From DASSKF01 sp035690725 (GTDB taxonomy: Bacteria; Actinomycetota; Actinomycetes; Actinomycetales; Dermatophilaceae): DNA of 20,250 bases. Shown here one piece after another: positions 14,406 to 20,250 of this stretch (the stretch's first letter is position 1; each line of letters opens with the position of its first letter). The notes beneath the pieces were generated by a model. The model was not told the DNA's origin and did not search any database. It was given only the letters and a program-made list of their open reading frames with translations. Location of the stretch: the NCBI GenBank assembly GCA_035690725.1, contig DASSKF010000227.1, forward strand, positions 1-20,250, given 5' to 3'. Made by a program: the position numbers and the translations under genes.

Positions 14406-16022
14406 GTGGCACGCGGCGATGGACGGCTCACCCACGACCTGCTCCCCGGCGAGAACCTCCCGCAGGACGCGTGTGGCGTCTTCGGCGTGTGGGCGCCCGG
14501 CGAGGAGGTCGCCAAGCTCAGCTACTTCGGGCTCTACGCGCTGCAGCACCGGGGACAGGAGTCGGCGGGGATCGCGGCGTCGGACGGGCACCGGATGCTC
14601 GTCTACAAGGACATGGGCCTGGTCTCGCAGGTCTTCGACGAGGGCGCGCTCGGCACGCTCAAGGGACACCTCGCCGTCGGGCACTGCCGCTACTCGACCA
14701 CCGGCGCCAGCGTCTGGGAGAACGCGCAGCCGACCCTCGGCAGCAACCACGGCAGCACGGTCGCGCTCGCGCACAACGGCAACCTGATCAACTCCGCCGA
14801 GCTGCGCGAGCTCGTCGAGGAGCGGCAGGCGCACGGTGCCGACCACCTCGGCGGCGAGCTCGGCCGCGGCAACACCACGGACACCGCCCTGGTGACGGCC
14901 CTGCTGACCAGTGCCCCAGCGGCGACGTTGCAGGAGCCGCGAGAGGACTTCGCCCGGCCGCTCGAAAAGGCAGCGATGGAGGTGCTGCCCCGGCTTCGGG
15001 GCGCGTTCTGCTTCGTCTTCATGGACGAGCACACCCTGTATGCCGCACGCGACCCGCAGGGGATCCGTCCCCTGGTGCTCGGTCGCCTCGAGCGCGGGTG
15101 GGTGGTCGCCAGCGAGACCGCGGCCCTCGACATCGTCGGCGCGAGCGTGATCCGCGAGGTGGAGCCGGGCGAGCTCATCGCCATCGACGAGAACGGCCTG
15201 CGCAGCAGCCGGTTCGCGGAGGCGCAGCCGAAGGGGTGTGTGTTCGAGTACGTCTACCTCGCGCGCCCCGACACCACCCTCGCCGGCCGCTCGCTGCACG
15301 AGGCCCGCGTGGAGATGGGAAGAAGGCTAGCAAGGGAACACCACGTTGAAGCTGACCTAGTGATGCCGACGCCGGAGTCGGGCACGCCGGCGGCGATCGG
15401 CTACGCCCAGGAGTCGGGCATCCCCTACGGGCAGGGGCTGGTGAAGAACTCCTACGTCGGCCGCACCTTCATCGCGCCGTCGCAGACGATCCGCCAGCTC
15501 GGGATCCGGCTCAAGCTCAACCCGCTGCGCGACGTCATCAAGGGCAAGCGCCTGGTCGTGGTGGACGACTCGATCGTGCGCGGCAACACCCAGCGCGCCC
15601 TGGTCCGCATGCTCCGGGAGGCCGGCGCCGCCGAGGTGCACGTCCGCATCTCCAGCCCGCCCGTGCGCTGGCCCTGCTTCTACGGGATCGACTTCGCCAC
15701 CCGCGCCGAGCTGATCGCGACCGGCATCGACACCGAGGGCGTGCGCTCCAGCATCGGCGCCGACAGCCTGGGCTACATCAGCACCGACGGCATGGTCGCC
15801 GCGACCGACCAGCCCCGGGATCGGCTGTGCACCGCCTGCTTCACCGGGGAGTACCCGGTCGGCGTCCCGGACCACGCGGGAAGCGACGCCCAGGCCCTGC
15901 TCGACCTGCAGCTGCCCGTGCAGCACGAGGGCACGGACCCGACCGAGGTGGGCACGCTCGATGTGGAGCGGGTGCCGACCACGGCGGGTGGCGGGGCGTC
16001 CGACGCGCTGCGCCGACCCTGA
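14406..16022 (+). CDS. purF: Amidophosphoribosyltransferase (glutamine PRPP amidotransferase)
   Basis: This 538-residue enzyme makes phosphoribosylamine from PRPP and glutamine, the committed step of purine synthesis. The N-terminal nucleophile is Cys23 (DACGVFGVW) after a 22-residue propeptide expected to be cleaved. The glutaminase half has LQHRGQESAGIA and GHCRYSTTG; the phosphoribosyltransferase half has VVVDDSIVRGNTQR as PRPP loop. Four cysteines (278, 424, 475, 478; LCTACF) fit the iron-sulphur-cluster type. A ~50-residue C-terminal tail after YPVGVPDHAG is unconserved. Codons 305-318 (15318-15359) are a sharp oddity: mostly rare A/T-ending codons in an otherwise G/C-ending gene, while the protein remains conserved. 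Start GTG 14406 fits the family length. Confidence 0.96.
   Translation: MARGDGRLTHDLLPGENLPQDACGVFGVWAPGEEVAKLSYFGLYALQHRGQESAGIAASDGHRMLVYKDMGLVSQVFDEGALGTLKGHLAVGHCRYSTTGASVWENAQPTLGSNHGSTVALAHNGNLINSAELRELVEERQAHGADHLGGELGRGNTTDTALVTALLTSAPAATLQEPREDFARPLEKAAMEVLPRLRGAFCFVFMDEHTLYAARDPQGIRPLVLGRLERGWVVASETAALDIVGASVIREVEPGELIAIDENGLRSSRFAEAQPKGCVFEYVYLARPDTTLAGRSLHEARVEMGRRLAREHHVEADLVMPTPESGTPAAIGYAQESGIPYGQGLVKNSYVGRTFIAPSQTIRQLGIRLKLNPLRDVIKGKRLVVVDDSIVRGNTQRALVRMLREAGAAEVHVRISSPPVRWPCFYGIDFATRAELIATGIDTEGVRSSIGADSLGYISTDGMVAATDQPRDRLCTACFTGEYPVGVPDHAGSDAQALLDLQLPVQHEGTDPTEVGTLDVERVPTTAGGGASDALRRP
15318..15359 (+). other. Rare-codon island within purF
   Basis: Fourteen codons encode a conserved segment (GRRLAREHHVEADL) with AGA once and AGG twice for Arg, CTA twice for Leu, GAA twice for Glu, and GGA, GCA, GCT and GTT. 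Only 5 of 14 third positions are G or C and total GC is 22 of 42 bases; codons on both sides are almost all G/C-ending. Confidence 0.9.
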
Positions 16023-16033
16023 CCCGCCGAGTC

Positions 16034-16040
16034 GAAAGAG
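16034..16040 (+). promoter_or_regulatory. purM ribosome binding site
   Basis: GAAAGAG lies four bases before the ATG at 16045 and decides that start over upstream in-frame codons inside the purF end. Confidence 0.55.
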
Positions 16041-16044
16041 CGGT

Positions 16045-17181
16045 ATGACGACCCAGCACCCGGAGCAGCCGGTCACCTATGCCTCCGCCGGGGTCGACGT
16101 GGAGGCGGGCGACCGGGCCGTCGAGCTGATGAAGGCGTCGGTGCGTGCCGCGACCCGCCCGGAGGTCCTCGGCGGCCTCGGCGGGTTCGCCGGGCTGTTC
16201 GACGCCTCCGCGATCGCCCGGATGACCCGACCCGTGCTGGCCACCAGCACCGACGGCGTCGGCACCAAGGTCGCCATCGCCCAGGCGATGGACGTGCACG
16301 AGACGATCGGCTACGACCTGGTCGGGATGGTGGTCGACGACATCGTCGTCTGCGGCGCCGAGCCGTTGTTCATGACCGACTACATCGCCACCGGGTCGGT
16401 GGTGCCCGAGCGCGTCGCCTCGATCGTCGCCGGCATCGCGGACGCCTGTCACGCGGCCGGCGTCGCGCTGGTGGGCGGGGAGACCGCCGAGCACCCGGGG
16501 CTGCTCGACCCGGACGAGTACGACGTCGCCGGGGCGGCCACCGGCGTGGTCGAGCACGCCGACCTGCTGGGCCCCGAGCGCGTGCTCGCCGGGGACGTGG
16601 TGCTCGCCCTCGGCTCCTCCGGGCTGCACTCCAACGGCTACTCACTGATCCGCCGCGTGGTGGCCGGCGCGGGCTGGAGTCTGGACCGGCACGTGCCCGA
16701 GCTGGGCCGCACCCTCGGCGAGGCGCTGCTCGAGCCGACCCGGGTCTACACCAAGGACCTGCTGGCCCTGATCGGCACCGACGGCGTCGACGTGCACGCG
16801 CTGAGCCACGTGACCGGAGGCGGGCTGGCCGCGAACCTGGCCCGTGTCCTGCCGGCCGGTCTGCTGGCCACGGTGGACCGCAGCACCTGGCTGCCGGCCC
16901 CGGTGTTCGACCTGGTCCGGGACCTCGGCCGCGTCCCGGTGCCCGACCTGGAGCGGACCCTCAACATGGGCGTCGGCTTCGTCGCCGTCCTGCCCGCTGC
17001 GCAGGCAGAGCGGGCGATCGACGTGCTCCGGGGACGCGGCGTGGCGACGTGGGTGCTGGGCCGGGTGCACGACCACGACCCGGCGGCGGCCGGACCGGCT
17101 GCCGACGACGCTGACCTGGTCCGCGGCGCGAAGGGCGTCGCCGGCGGGACCGTCAAGATGGTGGGCCGCCACCCCCGCTGA
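16045..17181 (+). CDS. purM: Phosphoribosylformylglycinamidine cyclo-ligase (AIR synthase)
   Basis: This 378-residue enzyme closes FGAM to AIR with ATP, step 5 of purine synthesis, directly after the PurSQL product. Family motifs are complete: VTYASAGVDVEAGDRAVELMK, ATSTDGVGTKV, VDDIVVCGAEPLFMTDYIA, VGGETAEHPG, GLHSNGYSLIRR, HVTGGGLAANLARVLP and LNMGVGFVAV. It is slightly longer than the ~345-residue enterobacterial enzyme owing to a short C-terminal extension. Only 22 bp separate it from purF, so the two are one operon. ATG 16045 is preceded by GAAAGAG. Confidence 0.96.
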   Translation: MTTQHPEQPVTYASAGVDVEAGDRAVELMKASVRAATRPEVLGGLGGFAGLFDASAIARMTRPVLATSTDGVGTKVAIAQAMDVHETIGYDLVGMVVDDIVVCGAEPLFMTDYIATGSVVPERVASIVAGIADACHAAGVALVGGETAEHPGLLDPDEYDVAGAATGVVEHADLLGPERVLAGDVVLALGSSGLHSNGYSLIRRVVAGAGWSLDRHVPELGRTLGEALLEPTRVYTKDLLALIGTDGVDVHALSHVTGGGLAANLARVLPAGLLATVDRSTWLPAPVFDLVRDLGRVPVPDLERTLNMGVGFVAVLPAAQAERAIDVLRGRGVATWVLGRVHDHDPAAAGPAADDADLVRGAKGVAGGTVKMVGRHPR

Positions 17182-17251
17182 CCCGCACGGTGGGCAGGCG
17201 CCAGCCCGGTGTGTGGCGGGATTGAAATCCGACGGGGAGGGGGTGAGCGTC

Positions 17252-17452
17252 TCAGCGCTCGCCCGAGGCCCACTTCCCGTAGTCGTCGTACTCGTCCTCG
17301 GTCGAGGTGTCGGCGGGCTCCGCCGGCTCCTCGCGAGTCGTCCGTCCTCCGTGCAGCTCGCGCTCGAGTGCGCCCAGGTCGGTGTCCGGGGAGAAGTACT
17401 TCAGCTCCCGGGCGACCTTCGTCTGCTTGGCCTTGGCTCGGCCGCGCCCCAT
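17252..17452 (-). CDS. DUF3073 family protein
   Basis: This 66-residue protein begins MGRGRAKAKQTKVARELKY, the hallmark of DUF3073: a basic N-terminus followed by DTDLGALEREL and a strongly acidic C-terminus (STEDEYDDYGKW). The function is unknown; the basic start suggests nucleic acid contact. It converges on purM, a placement I recall from Streptomyces and other actinobacteria, where an amino acid dehydrogenase gene follows, as here. GAGGGGG lies about eight bases before the ATG. It is shorter than some relatives, whose acidic tails are longer. Confidence 0.92.
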   Translation of the reverse strand: MGRGRAKAKQTKVARELKYFSPDTDLGALERELHGGRTTREEPAEPADTSTEDEYDDYGKWASGER

Positions 17453-17682
17453 GGCGTGACCCCCTCATGCGGTCTGCCGGGACAGCATCGCTCGCTGGGA
17501 GAACCATCGGCTCCCTCAGCCCGCGGAGCAGCCCCGGGAATCTCGTGTAATCGTGGGTCCCACGCTACAGGAATTGTCCCGGGAAAGCCTCCCCGGCCCC
17601 CGCGCGCCGACGCCCCCAGCGAAATCACCGCAACCGGGACCGGTGTCGGCCGTGTCGGCCGTGTCGGCCGTGGTGCCCCCTG
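17453..17682. other. Non-coding region between DUF3073 and amino acid dehydrogenase genes
   Basis: About 230 bases with no credible ORF. It holds the DUF3073 leader, the inverted repeat CGTGGG-T-CCCACG (17552-17564), two CCCGGG sites around it, and a 9-bp tandem repeat at 17643-17669. On the minus strand TAGCGT just before the inverted repeat could be the DUF3073 -10 box, giving a leader of about 110 nt. Confidence 0.5.
17643..17669. repeat. 9-bp tandem repeat, three perfect copies
   Basis: GTGTCGGCC occurs three times in succession, 14 bases beyond the end of the dehydrogenase gene. It lies outside any gene I accept. Confidence 0.85.
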
Positions 17683-18801
17683 TCAGCCGCGGCGTCCCAC
17701 CGGCAACCAGATCCGGGCGGGGTCGCCGACCGACTCCATCCGCTCCTCGGCGAGGTGGTCGGCGGCGAGGGCGGGGGGGATGCCGTGCTCCGCAGCCCGC
17801 TGCAGCACCGACAGGGTGGCGTCGAACACCCCGGTCACCCGCTGCCGGGCCCGCTCGAAGTCGAAGCCGTGCAGCTCGTCGGAGACCTGGATGACACCGC
17901 CTGAGTTGACCAGGAAGTCCGGCGCGTAGGTGATGCCCCGCTCCAGCAGCCGCGCGGCCGTGCCGTCCGGGTGCTCGTCCACCAGCTGGTTGTTGGCGGC
18001 GCCGCAGACCACCGACGCGTTGAGCGCCTCCACGGTCGCATCGTCCAGCGCCCCGCCCATCGCGCACGGCGCGTAGACGTCCAGGTCCGACTTCACCAGC
18101 GTCTCGACGTCGTCGACCACCTCGACCTGGGGGTACTGCGCGACCAGCTGCTCCACGGCCGGCCCGTTGACGTCGGTCACCACCAGCTCCGCGCCGTCCT
18201 CCAGCAGGTGCCCGGTGAGGATCCGGCCGACCTTGCCGACGCCGGCGATCCCGACCGTCCGGCCGCGCAGGGTGGACTCGCCCCACGCGTGCTGGGCGCA
18301 CGCCCGCATGCCCTGGAACACCCCGTATGCCGTGAGCACGGACGAGTCGCCCGCACCCCCGTTCACCTCGCTGCGCCCGGTCGCGAAGCGCGTCTCCCGT
18401 CCCACCACGTCCATGTCCGCCACGTAGGTGCCCACGTCGCAGGCGGTGTAGTAGCGGCCCCCCAGGCTCTCCACGAACCGGCCGTAGGCCCGCAGCAGCG
18501 CCTCGCTCTTGTCCGTGCGCGGGTCCCCGATGATCACCGCCTTGCCGCCGCCGAGGTCCAGCCCGGCCAGCGCGTTCTTGTAGGACATCCCCCGCGAGAG
18601 CCGCAGCACGTCGGCGAGGGCGTCGTCCTCGTTCTCGTACGGGAAGAACCGGGTCCCGCCCAGCGCCGGCCCGAGCGCGGTGCTGTGGATGGCGATGATG
18701 GCGCGCAGGCCGGTCCTGCGGTCGTGGCAGTAGGCGACCTGCTCGTGCCCACCCTCCGGGGCGAAGGGGGTGGCTCTCGACGGAGAGTTCCAGACGGTCA
18801 C
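17683..18801 (-). CDS. Leu/Val/Phe-type amino acid dehydrogenase (probable valine dehydrogenase)
   Basis: This 372-residue NAD-dependent enzyme oxidatively deaminates branched-chain or aromatic amino acids to keto acids and ammonia. The catalytic lysines are Lys75 ([10 protein letters not shown]) and Lys87 ([13 protein letters not shown]); [16 protein letters not shown] is the family signature. The Rossmann domain has GVGKVG (187-192) and Asp210 at the end of the second strand, which favours NAD over NADP. Position beside DUF3073 and purM matches the Streptomyces vdh locus, so valine dehydrogenase is the best guess; leucine or phenylalanine specificity cannot be excluded. GTG 18801 is preceded by AAAGGAG at about eight bases. 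The bldC-type gene found next to vdh in Streptomyces is not in this window. Confidence 0.9.
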   Translation of the reverse strand: MTVWNSPSRATPFAPEGGHEQVAYCHDRRTGLRAIIAIHSTALGPALGGTRFFPYENEDDALADVLRLSRGMSYKNALAGLDLGGGKAVIIGDPRTDKSEALLRAYGRFVESLGGRYYTACDVGTYVADMDVVGRETRFATGRSEVNGGAGDSSVLTAYGVFQGMRACAQHAWGESTLRGRTVGIAGVGKVGRILTGHLLEDGAELVVTDVNGPAVEQLVAQYPQVEVVDDVETLVKSDLDVYAPCAMGGALDDATVEALNASVVCGAANNQLVDEHPDGTAARLLERGITYAPDFLVNSGGVIQVSDELHGFDFERARQRVTGVFDATLSVLQRAAEHGIPPALAADHLAEERMESVGDPARIWLPVGRRG

Positions 18802-18909
18802 GGTGGTGACTCCTTTGTCCTCGTGTCCTCGGTCGCGGCGCCGACGCGGAGCCGCGGGCGAGCTGCTGTGGCGCGGGTCACGCGCCTGCTGCCAGCGTAT
18901 GCCGCGTGC

Positions 18910-19623
18910 TCACCCCTGCTCGTCGCGCCCGCCGAGGCGCTTGACGAGCCAGGTGATGCCGCCGATCACGAGGACGAGCAGGACGACGCCCCAGGCGAGG
19001 ATCGAGGGCGGGACCGGGAAGTCGAGGCCGCTGCCGCCGTCCGCGGCGGCCGGTGCCGAGGAGGAGGGCGAGCTCGGGCCGGAGACCGTCGGTGACCCGC
19101 CCGAGGCCGACGGCTGCGGTGCCGCGGTGGTCGGGCTCGCGGGCGCGGACGTGGCGCCGGCGGGGCTGCTGGTGGCCGAGGCGCCTCCCGCGGCCTGCTG
19201 CGCGGTGAAGGAGAAGGTGCCCGAGACGACGTGGCCGTCGTCGGAGGTGACGCGGTAGTCGACCGTGTACGTCCCGGCCGACGTGCCGGGGGTGAGCTGC
19301 TGGCGCACGGTGCTGCCGTCGATCACCGGCTTGCCCTGCTGCACGGCGCCGTCCGGCCCGGTGACGGCCACCTCGGTGCCGAGCTTCAGCGGGGGCTCCT
19401 CGAAGACCAGCTTGACCGCACCCGGCGGCTCGGGCACGGTCGCCCCGTCCGCCGGGACCGTCCTGATGAGCACGTCGTGCGCAGCGGCGGGTGGGGCGGT
19501 CGCGGTCTGCAGGGCCGTCAGACCGGTCAGTGCCGCCAGCGCGGCCAGGACGAGCAGGACCAGCCGGGGCCGGCCGCCGGTCGAGGAGGTGGGCGAGGGG
19601 GTGCCGAGCGTCCGGGAGGTCAC
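18910..19623 (-). CDS. CopC-domain copper-binding protein, membrane-anchored
   Basis: This 237-residue exported protein has a signal peptide (hydrophobic core about 21-40) ending PPAAA before His49, so the mature chain would start with the histidine that forms the CopC copper site. The other ligand region is TSDDGHVVSGTFSF (Asp128/Asp129, His131). The domain spans about 49-142. A Ser/Thr/Pro/Ala-rich linker (145-200) leads to a C-terminal helix (about 207-227) and a short basic tail, fixing it to the outer face of the membrane. CopC proteins bind copper outside the cytoplasm, often with the transporter CopD; no copD is adjacent. GTG 19623 overlaps the upstream kinase stop by four bases, which sets the start and implies coupled translation. 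Confidence 0.9.
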   Translation of the reverse strand: MTSRTLGTPSPTSSTGGRPRLVLLVLAALAALTGLTALQTATAPPAAAHDVLIRTVPADGATVPEPPGAVKLVFEEPPLKLGTEVAVTGPDGAVQQGKPVIDGSTVRQQLTPGTSAGTYTVDYRVTSDDGHVVSGTFSFTAQQAAGGASATSSPAGATSAPASPTTAAPQPSASGGSPTVSGPSSPSSSAPAAADGGSGLDFPVPPSILAWGVVLLVLVIGGITWLVKRLGGRDEQG

Positions 19624-20249
19624 TCCGCCAGCGTAGGAGGCACCTGCCCGACCACGACGTCGGCCCGGCCGCGGGTGGCGCGCACCAGCTCGGCGTTGGC
19701 CTCGTCGCTGCCGGTGGTGCGGGCCCACGCCTCCTGCTCGGACCGGCCGTAGCGGCGGTGCCGCTCGGCCAGGCGCCGGCGGCGCAGCTCCTCGGCCGCG
19801 TCGACGTACCAGACCTCGTCGAGCAGCTCCGGTACGCGGCACCAGGGCTCGTCGGGCAGGAGCAGGTAGTTGCCCTCCGTCACCACCAGCCGAGTGCCCG
19901 GTCGCACGGGCACCGCGCCGGCGATGGCGTCCTCGACCTCGCGCCGGAACTGCGGGGCCCACACGGTCTCGCCGCGCTGCTCCCGGATCCGCCGCAGCAG
20001 CGCGACGTACCCCGCGGCGTCGAACGTCCGCGGGGCGCCCTTGACCTCGACCAGCCCGAGGTCGGCCAGGGCGCTGTGCGCGAGGTGGAACCCGTCCATC
20101 CCGACGAGCACGGATCCGGGGACGGCGTCGACCACCGCCTCGGCCAGGGTCGACTTCCCGGCGCCCGGGGGACCGGTGACGCCGAGCACGGTCCGGCGGT
20201 CGCGCCGGCCGAGCTCCCCGGCACGCCGCAGCGCCTCCTCGACGTCGAG
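19620..20249 (-). CDS. Nucleoside/nucleotide kinase-like P-loop protein (5' end beyond window)
   Basis: About 210 residues are visible; the frame stays open to the window edge and the true start lies outside. The only in-window start-like codon (GTG 20189) would begin right at the P-loop and is unlikely. Motifs: Walker A GVTGPPGAGKST; GMDGFHLAHSALADLG, like the substrate loop of uridine kinase/phosphoribulokinase relatives; VVTEGNYLLLPDEPW as Walker B-type strand; and a lid with RRRLAERHRRYGRSEQEAW. Members are called uridine-kinase-like, pantothenate-kinase-like or fructose-transport kinase-like; the substrate cannot be set from sequence. The TGA stop overlaps the copC-like GTG (19620-19623). 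Confidence 0.85.
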   Translation of the reverse strand, partial: LDVEEALRRAGELGRRDRRTVLGVTGPPGAGKSTLAEAVVDAVPGSVLVGMDGFHLAHSALADLGLVEVKGAPRTFDAAGYVALLRRIREQRGETVWAPQFRREVEDAIAGAVPVRPGTRLVVTEGNYLLLPDEPWCRVPELLDEVWYVDAAEELRRRRLAERHRRYGRSEQEAWARTTGSDEANAELVRATRGRADVVVGQVPPTLAE

Positions 20250-20250
20250 C

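Overview
The window is about 20 kb of very GC-rich DNA with almost exclusively G/C third codon positions. It contains PurS/PurQ/PurL as separate genes, a GAF-ANTAR regulator, a DUF3073 gene beside purM, an SCP_3 gene near purF and several apparently leaderless GTG/ATG starts. Together these point to an actinobacterium; a member of the Micrococcales such as the Intrasporangiaceae is my inference, not a proven assignment.

Layout. 2-484: 3' part of a GAF-ANTAR regulator. 565-3826: purS-purQ-purL, each junction a 4-bp ATGA overlap. 3960-6558: a small one-pass membrane protein followed by a large membrane protein that fuses a polysaccharide deacetylase to a family 2 glycosyltransferase. 6645-7688 (-): zinc alcohol dehydrogenase. 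7714-10222: two ArsR-type regulator/SRPBCC modules pointing away from a central DinB-like gene. 10227-11042 (-): spermidine-synthase-like Rossmann protein, divergent from arcA (11170-12393) and its downstream SCP_3 gene (12394-12759). 12811-13875 (-): membrane-anchored low-complexity protein ending in a sunset domain. 14004-14351: small two-pass membrane protein. 14406-17181: purF and purM. 17252-17452 (-): DUF3073. 17683-18801 (-): Leu/Val/Phe-type amino acid dehydrogenase. 18910-20249 (-): CopC-like copper protein overlapping a P-loop kinase that runs off the window.

How it fits together. The housekeeping skeleton is de novo purine synthesis (purF, purSQL and purM cover steps 1, 4 and 5), followed by DUF3073 and the amino acid dehydrogenase in an order known from other actinobacteria. 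About 10 kb of cell-surface, redox, stress-regulator and arginine-catabolism genes lies between purL and purF. The most interesting signals are a 14-codon island of rare synonymous codons inside purF, two ArsR/SRPBCC modules sharing a 14-bp operator core (one operator sits between the -35 and -10 boxes of a leaderless promoter), a 19-bp direct repeat plus hairpin in the arcA leader, and an over-represented heptamer GTATGCC. I saw no CRISPR array, tRNA, rRNA, insertion sequence or clear prophage remnant.
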